Shown here in pieces: positions 37,303-45,861 of a stretch of 64,000 bases of DNA (position 1 is the stretch's first letter; each line of letters starts with the position of its first letter). A model generated the notes under the pieces. It was not told where the DNA came from and searched no databases. It was given only the letters and a program-made list of their open reading frames with translations. Source of the DNA: Sphingomonas sp. Root710 (GTDB taxonomy: Bacteria; Pseudomonadota; Alphaproteobacteria; Sphingomonadales; Sphingomonadaceae). The stretch covers positions 442,506 to 506,505 of the forward strand of contig NZ_LMIB01000012.1 in assembly GCF_001429065.1 (NCBI RefSeq), given 5' to 3'. The position numbers and the translations under genes are program-made.

Positions 37303-38474
37303 CGCGTGCCCGGCAGTGCCACGTTCATGTAGATCTCGCCGCCGAGATCGGCCTTGATCGGCGGGCCGCCGAAGACGTCGCGATAGCGCGCTTCGGTGCC
37401 GATGATGATCTGCCGGCTCGCGCGCCATTCGAAGCCGGCATGCGTGCTGACATATTGGCGCGTGTCCGAGATGCCGCCCTGCGCCTCGCTGCGCGAATAG
37501 GTGCCGCCCATCGCGAAGCCGAGCCGTTCGGTAAGCTTGCGGCTGTAATTGCCACCCGCGCTGGTGCGTTCCACCGTGCCCAGGCCCGATGCGCTGACCG
37601 AACGATTGGCGAACAGGCAGAAATCGTCGCGCGAACCTTTGTGACAGAGGCTGGCGCTGCCCGACAGCCCCTTGGTGCTCCGGTCAGGCTGCAAGGGCAA
37701 TGTCAGTTCGCTGAACGATACGCCGAGCGAGGCATCGAAGGTCCAGGCCGCGTTGAGCTTCGTCGAGAAGGTGACGCGCGGTTCCATGATCAGTGTGCTG
37801 AGATTGGCCGTGTCGGGATAGTCGATCCGGTAGACTGCGCCGCTGACGCCGACCTTCGTGCGCTCCGACACCGCATGCTGCCAGCCGATACGCCCGCCGA
37901 CACTGTTGGAATCGGTCCCGCCTGCATCCCGGTAGCGGGTCGCGGTATAGCCGCCATCGGCTGAGACCGTGTCCTTTGGACCAACCTGATATTGCCAGCC
38001 GCCGCTCGCCGAATAGGTGTCCGTACGCTGACGCAAACCGATCAGGTTGACGTCGGTGTTGTCGAGCGGCGAGGAGCCGGTAACATCGTCATTGCCCTGG
38101 CCGATCACCGAGCTGTCATAATGCAGCGCGGCGAAGACGCTGAGCTTCGGCGTCACTCTCTGCTGAACGCTCGCCTCGGCGCCATAATCATCGGACTTGC
38201 CATATTTCTCGAGATAGGCGGTCCGGGTGAAATGGCCCGAGACCGACATCTCGCCCTTTTCGGTGCGCTTCGTGAGCTTGGGCTCGATCGAGGATTCGAC
38301 ATAGGGACTGGCCAGATCGTTGCCCGTCGTCAGGAACGGATTGAGATCATAGCCGAGCCGGGTCGACAGCTCGACCGACGCTTCGACCGGTGCGGCCGCC
38401 GCCGGAACTGCCGCCAGCAGCCCGGCGAGCACCACCAGCGATGCCCTGTGGTGGAGAGCGAGACGCGCGATCAC
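37299..38474 (-). CDS. Outer-membrane beta-barrel protein of polysaccharide export locus (GelF/SpsF-like)
   Basis: 391 residues with signal peptide (residues 1-28, AAA). The rest alternates as in long beta-barrels, with segments such as GGWQYQVGPKDTVSADGGYT and GHFTRTAYLEKYGKSDD, and ends with an aromatic-poor strand MNVALPGTR. In sphingan clusters a comparable outer-membrane protein is encoded next to the Wza, Wzz and kinase genes; here it stands between Wza and Wzz. Function probably polymer passage or retention (inference). Confidence 0.75.
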   Translation of the reverse strand: MIARLALHHRASLVVLAGLLAAVPAAAAPVEASVELSTRLGYDLNPFLTTGNDLASPYVESSIEPKLTKRTEKGEMSVSGHFTRTAYLEKYGKSDDYGAEASVQQRVTPKLSVFAALHYDSSVIGQGNDDVTGSSPLDNTDVNLIGLRQRTDTYSASGGWQYQVGPKDTVSADGGYTATRYRDAGGTDSNSVGGRIGWQHAVSERTKVGVSGAVYRIDYPDTANLSTLIMEPRVTFSTKLNAAWTFDASLGVSFSELTLPLQPDRSTKGLSGSASLCHKGSRDDFCLFANRSVSASGLGTVERTSAGGNYSRKLTERLGFAMGGTYSRSEAQGGISDTRQYVSTHAGFEWRASRQIIIGTEARYRDVFGGPPIKADLGGEIYMNVALPGTR

Positions 38475-39085
38475 GGCACCACCACCGTATCGCCGCTCTG
38501 CAGCTCTATGATCGCCCCCTGTAGATCGGCATTGGATGGATTCCCCTTCATCGCGGTGTCGAGCCTGACATCGATCACCTGGATCTGCGCCCCATTCTTA
38601 CGGTAGATCTTGACCCGGCCGAGGTCGGCGAACTCGGTCGGCCCGCCCGCCACGCTCACCGCCTCCAGCACGTTCATATAATGGCCCGGCGTGAACGATC
38701 CGGGCGACCGCACCTTGCCCGCAACCGAAAAGCTGAGCCCGCTGGGGTTCTTGACCGACACGGTCACGCGCGGCACCGAATTGCGATATTGATCGGCCAG
38801 CCCCTTCACGATCACGCCTTCGAGATCGGTGGGCAGCTTGTTGAGCGCGTCGATCCGTCCAACCAGCGGAAAGGAAACGCTGCCGTCCGGCAGGACCTTC
38901 AGCACGCGCTGAAGCCGCTCGTCGCCCCAGACATAAATCTCGATCTCGTCACCCGGGTTGATGCGATAGGGCTTGAGCGTGGCCGCCGCGGACTGGCCGG
39001 CGGCAGGCGCCGCAGCCAGGAAAAATGCGGGAAGTGCGGCCATTGCGGTGGCCGCCAGCATGGCCGTCCTGATCGTCCCCCGCAT
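38471..39085 (-). CDS. Polysaccharide export outer-membrane protein (Wza/GelD-like)
   Basis: 204 residues from ATG 39085 (a GTG at 39091 is an alternative). Signal peptide (cleavage near AAG), Poly_export domain with YRINPGDEIEIYVWGDERL (about residues 40-58) and VLPDGSVSFPLVGRI, then one SLBB domain (FSVAGKVRSPGSFTPGHYMN). No lipobox Cys was seen, unlike Wza itself. First gene of the four-gene export operon with overlapping stops and starts throughout. Confidence 0.9.
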   Translation of the reverse strand: MRGTIRTAMLAATAMAALPAFFLAAAPAAGQSAAATLKPYRINPGDEIEIYVWGDERLQRVLKVLPDGSVSFPLVGRIDALNKLPTDLEGVIVKGLADQYRNSVPRVTVSVKNPSGLSFSVAGKVRSPGSFTPGHYMNVLEAVSVAGGPTEFADLGRVKIYRKNGAQIQVIDVRLDTAMKGNPSNADLQGAIIELQSGDTVVVP

Positions 39086-39361
39086 AAGCACTACAGCCCC
39101 ATCATATCGCCACCGGACGCCCTTGCCCGATCCAGCCGCCGCCGCCCGACAACCCGCCTGATCGTTCGACCATGGTTCATCTTCACAATTGCCTCAAAAA
39201 GGCGGCGCGCGAAACAGAAAAAGCCAACACAAACCGGCACTTTGCATATGCTAACAATTGACGGACGCGATGCAGGCCAATGCCTCGCGGCCTTTTGTGG
39301 CTTTTGTTGGGGCCAGCTTCGCGTTTTTCGGGGTGGTCTATAGGACGACGGCGTGAAATGA

Positions 39362-39711
39362 TGGTGCGGGCGGGGGGACTCGAACCCCCACAGGTCTCAC
39401 GACCTTACGGATTTTCGTACCACTTCGGCTTTCGCCGCCGGGCCGGACCAGCCGGCGCCGTTCGTGGTCTGGACTATCCCTTCGCCCTATCCGCCACCCT
39501 CAGAGGGAGGAGCGGACGTAGGCGCTGCCCGTCTAGTCTCTACACCTTCCGCCGGAGCGCGAGGCCCCTGCGGCTTGGCTCGGGATCACCAGGAAGAGGC
39601 TTCCCCGAATTTGAGCAGTTCTGCATCGCCGGTTTCCCGGCGAGCACTCGATGCCGGAATCTTGCCTTTCCGCTTCAAGTCCGTTGCGTCTACCAATTTC
39701 GCCACGCCCGC
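39362..39711 (-). tRNA. tRNA-Leu(UAA), interrupted by a group I intron
   Basis: Minus strand. 5' exon 39711-39677 (35 nt, acceptor GCGGGCG, D-arm GGCGAAATTGGTAGACGC, anticodon stem ACGGA, ending CTT); 3' exon 39415-39362 (anticodon remainder AAAA, TCCGT, long variable arm AGGTC-GTGA-GACCT, T-arm GGGGGTTCGAGTCCCCC, acceptor CGCCCGC, discriminator A and encoded CCA). Joined, the anticodon loop is CTTAAAA, i.e. UAA. All stems pair perfectly. The intron splits the gene between U34 and A35. Standard tRNA scans may miss it. Confidence 0.95.
39416..39676 (-). ncRNA. Group I intron (IC3-like) in the tRNA-Leu anticodon loop
   Basis: 261 nt, no ORF. P1 forms between ACTT|GA (39680-39675) and TCGAGT (39651-39646), placing a U-G wobble at the 5' splice site; an inner extension CGGAA/TTCCG closes the loop. 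Core segments in order: CTCAAATTCGGGG, GAGCCAAGCC, GGTGTAGAGACTAGACGG (R) and GATAGTCC (S). GACTA (39538-39534) pairs with TAGTC (39476-39472), giving P7. The last base is G (39416), the omega-G. These match the cyanobacterial tRNA-Leu(UAA) intron plan. Confidence 0.93.
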
Positions 39712-39855
39712 AGCGTCGCAGCGGGGTGCATAGAGCGTGATTGGCCGGGGTGGAAGCGCTTTGCGTTTTCACGTCGCATCCGCGCTCATTCCGCAGATTC
39801 CCGCCCTCAGCGCCGCGGCGCCTCGAATCGGGCGTGCCGACGGCGGAGCGATAGA

Positions 39856-40134
39856 TCAGACGTTGAGGCGGAGCCGCATTTCCTTACCTGGCTTGAAATA
39901 TGGCACCCGCTTGGCAGAAACGGGCACAGTGTCGCCAGTCCTCGGATTACGTCCAATACGCGCGCCACGGCTACGCGTAGAAAAGGCGCCGAAGCCACGA
40001 AGTTCTACACGGCCGCCTTCTGCGAGCCGCTTTGTAATCGCGTCGAACAATGTCGAAACGATCTTTTCGACTTCTTTCGGAGAAAGATCGGGATTGTCCT
40101 GCGACAACAATTGTACCAACTCGGATCTGATCAC
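39856..40134 (-). CDS. ihfB: Integration host factor subunit beta
   Basis: 92 residues. HU/IHF fold with [19 protein letters not shown] at the start, [20 protein letters not shown] (about residues 43-62) and [20 protein letters not shown] containing the DNA-intercalating Pro. The N-terminus and RVELRGFG are of the beta type. It binds and bends DNA with the alpha subunit, encoded elsewhere. Single gene; its terminator region reaches towards tRNA-Leu. Confidence 0.95.
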   Translation of the reverse strand: MIRSELVQLLSQDNPDLSPKEVEKIVSTLFDAITKRLAEGGRVELRGFGAFSTRSRGARIGRNPRTGDTVPVSAKRVPYFKPGKEMRLRLNV

Positions 40135-40238
40135 AAAGCCACCCCCGTTGATGTCATGCCCGAGCCCGTAAATGCACCGTCCGCAGATTTGGCCCCGTCA
40201 TCGACCAGGGCCGACCCCTTTTAGGCCCTGTCTCCACC

Positions 40239-40268
40239 TATGTAGCGATAAAAGCGCCTTTAAATCAA
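40239..40268 (-). promoter_or_regulatory. Candidate promoter of ihfB
   Basis: Minus strand -35 TTGATT (40268-40263), 18-base spacer, -10 TACATA (40244-40239), about 105 bases before the start codon. A TTGACT 8 bases upstream offers an alternative -35. Nothing else is recognised in the 262 bases between ihfB and the cytochrome gene. Confidence 0.35.
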
Positions 40269-40396
40269 TCTGAGTCAAGGGCTGGCATCTGCCACGATCC
40301 TGGCTGCCGTTCAGCCTTGCGACAGACGCGCCGCCACAATAGACGGGAAAGCCGTCCGGGTGCCCGGCCCGGCTGCCCGCCACGAAAGGAGCTTAG

Positions 40397-40762
40397 ATGC
40401 CGTACCGGTTCGTTCTCGCCTCGATCGCCGCCGTCGCGCTGGCCGCGCCGGCGCTGGCCGCGCCGCTGCCCAAGCCCGCCCTGTTCGGGGTCTGCGCCGC
40501 ATGTCACAAGGTCGACAAGGGCGCTCCGAATACGATCGGGCCCAATCTGTTCGGCATCGGCAACACCAAGGCGGGCGAGGTTCCCGGCTTCGCCTTCTCG
40601 CCGGCGATGAAGAATTCCAAGATAAAGTGGACCCGCGCCAATCTGATCGCCTTCATCCAGGAGCCGCAGAAGACGGTACCGGGCACGCGCATGCCGTTCG
40701 CGGGCCTCAAGAACCCCAAGGCCGCCGAGCAGATCGCGGACTATATCCTGTCGCTGAAATAA
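40397..40762 (+). CDS. Periplasmic c-type cytochrome (class I, cytochrome c2-like)
   Basis: 121 residues with signal peptide (residues 1-21, ALAA). Haem motif CAACH in GVCAACHKVDKGAPN (about residues 32-36 for the motif), NTIGPNLFGIGNTKAGEVPG and the distal Met ligand in PGTRMPFAGLKN near residue 98. Mono-haem electron carrier of the periplasm. Single gene with a bidirectional terminator behind it. Confidence 0.92.
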   Translation: MPYRFVLASIAAVALAAPALAAPLPKPALFGVCAACHKVDKGAPNTIGPNLFGIGNTKAGEVPGFAFSPAMKNSKIKWTRANLIAFIQEPQKTVPGTRMPFAGLKNPKAAEQIADYILSLK

Positions 40763-40783
40763 GCGTCATCGCGCGTTTGATGG

Positions 40784-40810
40784 GAGGCGGCCCCCTGCGG
40801 GTCGCCTCTT
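40784..40810. terminator. Bidirectional terminator between cytochrome and membrane protein genes
   Basis: Stem GAGGCGGCCC / GGGTCGCCTC with loop CCTGC (40784-40808), followed by TT on the plus strand and located between two convergent genes. Confidence 0.6.
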
Positions 40811-40817
40811 GCCATAT

Positions 40818-41159
40818 TTAACGCCGCGATCTGCCGCGCGCCTTGCCCGGCATCCAGCGCGTCAGAACGAATATCGCCAGCGGCCAGAGCAGCGTGTTGA
40901 TCACGTCGCTCGTCGTGTCGGGCATCCAGCGGCCGTGATACAGGCGGTCGAATATCTCGTTGACGAGTTCAGCGATGCAGACGCAGGCCAGCGGCACCGG
41001 CGACGACAAGGGCCGGCGCGTTACCACCCTGGCGATCAGCAGGATCAGCAGCCCGGCGTGGACATGCAGCAGCCGATCCTCGAAACCGGTTGCGGCGGCG
41101 ATCCAGTCGACCAGGCCGATATAGGCCTCTACTATCCGATGAATTTGATCGCGCAGCAC
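40818..41159 (-). CDS. Small membrane protein of unknown function
   Basis: 113 residues from GTG 41159 (VLRDQIHRIVEAYIGLVDW). Three hydrophobic segments: about residues 33-44 (LHVHAGLLILLIARVV), 52-66 and 86-101 (INTLLWPLAIFVLTRW), with a basic end KARGRSRR. It has the look of VanZ-like small membrane proteins but I do not assign a family. The frame is open further through the tRNA-Tyr gene, which cannot be coding. Confidence 0.6.
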   Translation of the reverse strand: MLRDQIHRIVEAYIGLVDWIAAATGFEDRLLHVHAGLLILLIARVVTRRPLSSPVPLACVCIAELVNEIFDRLYHGRWMPDTTSDVINTLLWPLAIFVLTRWMPGKARGRSRR

Positions 41160-41247
41160 CCCGTCCCGTTGGCCGGGTTGCGGCGGCAGGTCAACAGCGG
41201 AGCGGCGTTGCGCACCATGATGTTGCTGGGAAGACCGCCATCGGCGG

Positions 41248-41333
41248 TGGTGGAAGGGGCTGGATTCGAACCAGCGTACGCTTGCACGGGCAGATTTACA
41301 GTCTGCTGCCTTTAACCACTCGGCCACCCTTCC
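41248..41333 (-). tRNA. tRNA-Tyr(GUA)
   Basis: Minus strand, 86 nt with encoded CCA. Acceptor GGAAGGG, anticodon loop CTGTAAA (GUA), long variable arm CCGTGCAAGCGTACG, T-arm CTGGTTCGAATCCAG. The acceptor stem and T-arm pair fully. Confidence 0.97.
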
Positions 41334-41452
41334 AGAGGCGCCAAAAGCGAGGCGGCTCAATGGCCAATCGAAACCGGCCTGTCAACGCATCTTCAGCGAA
41401 AAAGATCGGCATGCCGCGATGCTTGCCTAGCGAGGGCGCCGGTGGCTAAGGC

Positions 41453-42199
41453 ATGCACATGCGTAGAGGCCATCGCCCATCCCAACCCGCCGCCGGCCGG
41501 CCCCGTTTCTGGGGCCGCCATGCCGTGATCGCGGCGCTCGCCAATCCGAATCGCACCGTGCGGCGGATGTGGGGAACGCGTGAGGCGCTTTCGGCCCTCG
41601 ATCTGCCCCCGGTCGTTCCGGTTACCTATGCCGACGCCGCCGATCTCGGCCGGCTGGTGCCGCACGATGCGCCGCATCAGGGGCTGGTGATCGAGGTCGA
41701 TCCGCTGCCCGATATCTGGCTGGGCGACCTGCTGGAGGAAGCACAGGGCAACCGCCGCCCGCTGGTGATCCTCGATCAGGTCACCGATCCGCACAATGTC
41801 GGCGCGGTGCTGCGTTCGGCGGCGGCGTTCGACGCGGTCGGCATCGTTACCCAGGATCGCAACGCGCCAGCCGAATCGGGCGCGCTCGCCCGCTCGGCCT
41901 CGGGTGCGTTGGAGGTGGTGCCATGGGTGCGCGTGGTCAACCTCGCCCGTGCGCTCGACGAGATCGCCGAGGCGGGCTTCTGGCGGATCGGCCTGACGGG
42001 CCATGCCAAGGGGACGCTGGCCGAGGTGATGGGCGACGCGCGAATAGCGATCGTGCTGGGCGCCGAAGGTGAGGGCATGCGCCAGAATACCGAGGCACAT
42101 TGCGACGAGCTGGCGAAGCTGCCGATAAGCCCGAAGGTCGAGAGTCTGAACATCTCGAACGCCGCGGCGATCGCGCTGTACGCGATAACCACGCGTTAG
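41453..42199 (+). CDS. rlmB: 23S rRNA (guanosine-2'-O-)-methyltransferase RlmB (TrmH family)
   Basis: 248 residues; ATG 41459 is an alternative start. A substrate-binding N-terminal domain (FWGRHAVIAALANPNR from about residue 19) precedes the SPOUT domain with motifs LDQVTDPHNVGAVLRSAAAF (near 105), LGAEGEGM and VESLNISNAAAIAL. It methylates the ribose of a 23S rRNA guanosine (G2251 in E. coli). Located just downstream of the divergent tRNA-Tyr. Confidence 0.92.
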   Translation: MHMRRGHRPSQPAAGRPRFWGRHAVIAALANPNRTVRRMWGTREALSALDLPPVVPVTYADAADLGRLVPHDAPHQGLVIEVDPLPDIWLGDLLEEAQGNRRPLVILDQVTDPHNVGAVLRSAAAFDAVGIVTQDRNAPAESGALARSASGALEVVPWVRVVNLARALDEIAEAGFWRIGLTGHAKGTLAEVMGDARIAIVLGAEGEGMRQNTEAHCDELAKLPISPKVESLNISNAAAIALYAITTR

Positions 42200-42205
42200 T
42201 TTAAT

Positions 42206-42392
42206 AGCCTCAGGCGTCGGCGTACGCTTCGCGCTTGCGGAGCCCTGACGGGCTCCGACGCAAACTAGGGCGCGAAGCGGCCCGCAACGCCGAACGGACG
42301 CCGCGCCTTATTGGCGCGAAGCCAAGCAGGGCGGAGACCCTGCGCCCGGCGTTTGAGGGCGCCCACGCAAAGCGTAGGCCAAAACGAAAACA
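42206..42392. repeat. Intergenic region with repeat-like ends and inner hairpins
   Basis: Begins AGCCTCAGGCGTCGGCG and later has CCGGCGTTTGAGGGC (about 42338-42352), an inverted, imperfect pair similar to the hairpin at 19000-19049. Inner short hairpins include GGAGCCC-TGAC-GGGCTCC (42239-42256). Located between convergent rlmB and ferredoxin genes; no gene seen in it. Confidence 0.5.
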
Positions 42393-42421
42393 GGAAGATT
42401 AAGGCCTAGCCTTAATCTTCC
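42393..42421 (-). terminator. Terminator of the ferredoxin gene overlapping its stop codon
   Basis: Perfect 13-bp stem (42393-42405 with 42409-42421) and a 3-base loop; on the minus strand it is followed by TGTTTTCGTTTT. The TAA of the ferredoxin gene (42414-42412) lies inside the 5' arm. Confidence 0.85.
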
Positions 42422-42729
42422 GGCGCGATCGTGACGGTGAGGCCGTCGAGCTCGTCCGACATGACGAGCTGGCACGACAGGCGCGAGCGCTCGTCGCGAT
42501 GATCGCTGCTGTCGAGCAGGTCGTTCTCGTCGTCGCTCATCTCGGGAAGAACGCCGGTGAACGCGGGATCGACGAAGACATGGCAGGTCGCGCAGGAGCA
42601 GCAGCCGCCGCACAGCGCCAGCAGCTCGTCGACACCATTGTCGCGGATGACTTCCATCACCGACAGGCCGGCTTCGGCCTCGAACACCGATTCCTCACCC
42701 TCACGCGTGACGACGACCAACTTGGGCAT
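42412..42729 (-). CDS. [2Fe-2S] ferredoxin (adrenodoxin/putidaredoxin type)
   Basis: 105 residues from ATG 42729, with GGGGGAG upstream. Cluster Cys appear in [15 protein letters not shown] (about residues 39-53) and LSCQLVM near 86. The CxxxxxCxxC plus distal C spacing is that of adrenodoxin-type ferredoxins that feed P450s or Fe-S assembly. No P450 or isc genes are adjacent, so the partner is open. The stop codon lies in the terminator stem. Confidence 0.92.
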   Translation of the reverse strand: MPKLVVVTREGEESVFEAEAGLSVMEVIRDNGVDELLALCGGCCSCATCHVFVDPAFTGVLPEMSDDENDLLDSSDHRDERSRLSCQLVMSDELDGLTVTIAPED

Positions 42730-42813
42730 TAGCACTCCCCCGACACTTTAAATGATCCGGATTTGGCGGGGCTATGTCGCGCGCCGCCGCCGAAATCAAG
42801 AGCAGGAGCCGAA

Positions 42814-43449
42814 ATGAGCCTCTCCGCGAAACAAATAAGCGATAGTTTGAACACTTTGGCAAAGAATGAACCGGCTTTTGCGCGCGCGATCGAGACGGTC
42901 GGCTATCCGCCCCCGCGCATCCGCGAGCGCGGCTATCAGACGTTGCTGCGCACGATCGTCGGCCAGCAGGTCAGTGTCGCCGCCGCCAACTCGATCTGGG
43001 CGAAGCTCGAATCCCTGGTCGGCGCGGGCCTTGCCCCCGAGGCGGTCGCGGTCGCCCCAGACGAACTGCTCCGTCAGGCCGGGCTGTCGCGCCAGAAGGC
43101 GAGCTATGCCAAGAGCCTGGCCGAACATGTCGCGAGCGGCGACATCGACCTCGACAACCTCCCTGCCGACGATGAAGAGGCGATCGCGCAGATGACCGCG
43201 ATCAGGGGCATCGGGCGCTGGTCGGCCGAAATCTACCTGCTGTTCGCGGAAGGGCGCGGCGATGTCTGGCCCGCCGGCGACCTGGCGGTGCAGATCGAGG
43301 TGGGCAAGCTCCTCGGCCTGCCCGAGCGCCCGAGCGAGCGCGAGACGCGCCGGCTGGCCCAGCCGTGGAGCCCACATCGGGGCGCGGCCGCGATCTTCAC
43401 CTGGCACAGCTATTCGGCGCGGCTGGCCGCAGCGAAAGCGCCGATCTGA
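42814..43449 (+). CDS. DNA-3-methyladenine glycosylase II (AlkA-like)
   Basis: 211 residues from ATG 42814 after GCAGGAG. HhH-GPD superfamily: IVGQQVSVAAANSIWAKL (about residues 49-66) and helix-hairpin-helix MTAIRGIGRWSAEIYLLF (near 128), with the catalytic Asp in DVWPAGDLAVQ. It excises alkylated bases. The AlkA N-terminal domain and Ada-type regulator are absent, so it is the short form. Confidence 0.9.
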   Translation: MSLSAKQISDSLNTLAKNEPAFARAIETVGYPPPRIRERGYQTLLRTIVGQQVSVAAANSIWAKLESLVGAGLAPEAVAVAPDELLRQAGLSRQKASYAKSLAEHVASGDIDLDNLPADDEEAIAQMTAIRGIGRWSAEIYLLFAEGRGDVWPAGDLAVQIEVGKLLGLPERPSERETRRLAQPWSPHRGAAAIFTWHSYSARLAAAKAPI

Positions 43450-43485
43450 CCTTTAACCCCTCTCCCATTCGGGAGAGCGAAAGCC

Positions 43486-45861
43486 TTACCCCCTCAACCG
43501 CGCGCCCAGCTTGGCCGCCGCCGCGACGATCTTTTCGGAGATCGCCTGGAGGTCGGCATCGGTGAAGCTCTTCTCGGCGGGCTGGAGCACCACCTCGATC
43601 GCGACCGACTTCTCCCCCTCGCCGACGCCCTGGCCGACGAAGATGTCGAACAGCTTCACATCGACGATCGCCGTCTTGTCCGCGCCACGCACCGCGCGCA
43701 GCAGCTCCTCGCCGGCCTTGTCGGCGGCGACGAGGAAAGCGAAGTCGCGGCGGACCGCCTGCAGCGCAGGGGGCGCATAGGCATCGCGCATATGGTCGAC
43801 CGAGGCGCGCTTCGTCGGGATCGCGTCGAGGAAGACTTCGGCGGCGACCGCCACGCCTTCGATGTCGAAAGCGCGGGCGATGGCGGGGTGAAGCTCGCCG
43901 AATTCGGCCAGCACCGTCTTGGGGCCGAGCCGCAACGTGCCCGAGCGACCGGGATGATAGACCCCCGCCGACACCGCCTCGAACAACTGCAGCCGATCGA
44001 CCGGCGCGCCCGCCGCGCCCAACAGCGCCACCACCTCGGCTTTGGCGTCATAGGCGTCGAAGGGCTGGGCGCGGCCGGTCCGCCAGTCGCGCGACACCCG
44101 GTCCCCGGTCAGCAGCAGGCCGAGCGTCAGACTCTCGCGATCGGCCAGATAGCGGCGCCCGATCTCGAACAGGCGGATGCTGTCCGCGCCGCGATCGGCA
44201 TTGCGGCGCGCGGCGGCGATCAGGCCGGGGAGCAGTGACGGCCGCATCACCTTCAGATCTTCGCTGATCGGGTTGGCGAGCGTCCAGTCCCCGCCACCGA
44301 AGGGTGCTGCCTCGGCCTCGCTGACGAAGCTCCAGGTCACCGCCTCGTTCAGCCCGCGCGCTGCGGCGGCGCGGCGGCTGCGGCGCTCGATCATCTGCAT
44401 CTGGGTCGCGGTGGGCGGCGCGACGCCCTCGGCGCGAGGCAGCGGCGTCGAAGGTATATTGTCGATCCCGACGATGCGGACGACTTCCTCGACCAGGTCG
44501 GCAGGGCCGTCGATGTCGCGCCGCCAGCTCGGGACCGAGATGTTCCACACCGCGTCGATGCCGAAGCCGAGCGCGGAGAGGATCGAACGCTGGCGATCGG
44601 GCTCGACGGTCAGGCCAGCGATCTTGGCGGTGAGCGTCGGATCGTAGCGGAGCGCCTTGGTGCCCGATGGCGGTGTGCCCGCCTCGACCGCCTGGGTCGG
44701 CGTGCCACCGCAGATATCGAGCACCAGCCGGGTCGCGATGGCGAGGCCCGCGCCGAGGAACTGCGGATCGACCCCGCGTTCGAAGCGGCTGCGCGCGTCG
44801 GAGGTGACACCGAGCTTCTGGCCGGTGCGCGCGATGCTCTCGGGCGTGAAATAGGCGCATTCGATCAGCACGTCGGTGGTCGCGGCGGTTACGCCTGATT
44901 TCTCGCCGCCCATGATGCCGCCGATATCGTCCGCGCCATTGGCGTCGGCGATCACCGTCATCGTCTCGTCGAGCGTATAGGTCTTCTCGTTGAGCGCCAG
45001 CACCTGCTCGCCGGGTTTCGCCTTGCGCGCGACCAGCGGCCCCGACAGCTTGGCGAGATCATAGACGTGCAGCGGACGGCCATGGTCGAGCATCACATAG
45101 TTGGTGATGTCGACCAGCGCCGAGATCGGCCGCTGGCCAACCGCCTTCAGCCGCTTGGCCATCCACTCCGGGCTGTCTCCGTTGACGACGCCCTTCACCA
45201 CCCGGCCGAAAAAGGCGGGGCAGCCCTCGGGGTCTTCGGTACGGATCTCGATCGGGCATTCGCCCTGCCCGGCGATCGTCGGCACGTTGAGCGGCTTCAG
45301 CGTACCGAGCCCGGCCGCCGCCAGATCGCGCGCGATGCCGCGCACGCCCATGCAGTCCTGCCGGTTTGGCGTGATCGCCACGTCGATCACCGGATCGGAG
45401 AGACCTGCCCAGTCGACATAGCCCTGGCCGACCGGTGCATCGGCGGGCAGCTCGATGATGCCGTCATGCGATTCGCCGAGTTCCAGCTCACGCATCGAAC
45501 ACATCATGCCGCGCGATTCGACGCCGCGGATCGCGGCGATCTTCAGCGTGACGTCGAGGCCAGGGACATAGTCGCCCGGCCGCCCGAGCACACCGATAAG
45601 GCCTGCGCGCGCATTGGGCGCGCCGCAGACGATCTGCAGCGGCTCGCCCTCGCCCGCGTCGACCGACAGGACCTGCAGCTTGTCGGCCTGCGGATGCGGC
45701 GCGGCGCTCAGCACGCGGGCGATGCGGAAGGCGCCCAGCTTCTCGGCGGGATCCTCGACACCCTCGACCTCGAGACCCACCTTGGTCAGCCCCTCGAGGA
45801 TCGCGGTCAGGCTCGCGTCGGTGTCGAGATGCTCCTTGAGCCAGGACAGGGTGAACTTCAT
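43486..45861 (-). CDS. pheT: Phenylalanine-tRNA ligase beta subunit
   Basis: 791 residues. tRNA-binding OB domain near residues 40-150 ([13 protein letters not shown]), B3/B4 editing region ([12 protein letters not shown] near 215), B5 domain, catalytic-like core and C-terminal FDX-ACB domain ([20 protein letters not shown]). Forms the alpha2-beta2 enzyme with PheS, whose gene overlaps the start by 4 bases. Normal length. Confidence 0.97.
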   Translation of the reverse strand: MKFTLSWLKEHLDTDASLTAILEGLTKVGLEVEGVEDPAEKLGAFRIARVLSAAPHPQADKLQVLSVDAGEGEPLQIVCGAPNARAGLIGVLGRPGDYVPGLDVTLKIAAIRGVESRGMMCSMRELELGESHDGIIELPADAPVGQGYVDWAGLSDPVIDVAITPNRQDCMGVRGIARDLAAAGLGTLKPLNVPTIAGQGECPIEIRTEDPEGCPAFFGRVVKGVVNGDSPEWMAKRLKAVGQRPISALVDITNYVMLDHGRPLHVYDLAKLSGPLVARKAKPGEQVLALNEKTYTLDETMTVIADANGADDIGGIMGGEKSGVTAATTDVLIECAYFTPESIARTGQKLGVTSDARSRFERGVDPQFLGAGLAIATRLVLDICGGTPTQAVEAGTPPSGTKALRYDPTLTAKIAGLTVEPDRQRSILSALGFGIDAVWNISVPSWRRDIDGPADLVEEVVRIVGIDNIPSTPLPRAEGVAPPTATQMQMIERRSRRAAAARGLNEAVTWSFVSEAEAAPFGGGDWTLANPISEDLKVMRPSLLPGLIAAARRNADRGADSIRLFEIGRRYLADRESLTLGLLLTGDRVSRDWRTGRAQPFDAYDAKAEVVALLGAAGAPVDRLQLFEAVSAGVYHPGRSGTLRLGPKTVLAEFGELHPAIARAFDIEGVAVAAEVFLDAIPTKRASVDHMRDAYAPPALQAVRRDFAFLVAADKAGEELLRAVRGADKTAIVDVKLFDIFVGQGVGEGEKSVAIEVVLQPAEKSFTDADLQAISEKIVAAAAKLGARLRG

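Noticed and set aside
39362-39735. Open frames in 39280-40224 across the tRNA-Leu region
   Set aside because: They run through the tRNA exons, the group I intron and the antisense of ihfB; the RNA structure explains the sequence.
41160-41360. Upstream extension of the small membrane protein reading RVAEWLKAADCKSA
   Set aside because: This is the well-known false peptide from translating a tRNA-Tyr gene; the tRNA occupies 41248-41333.
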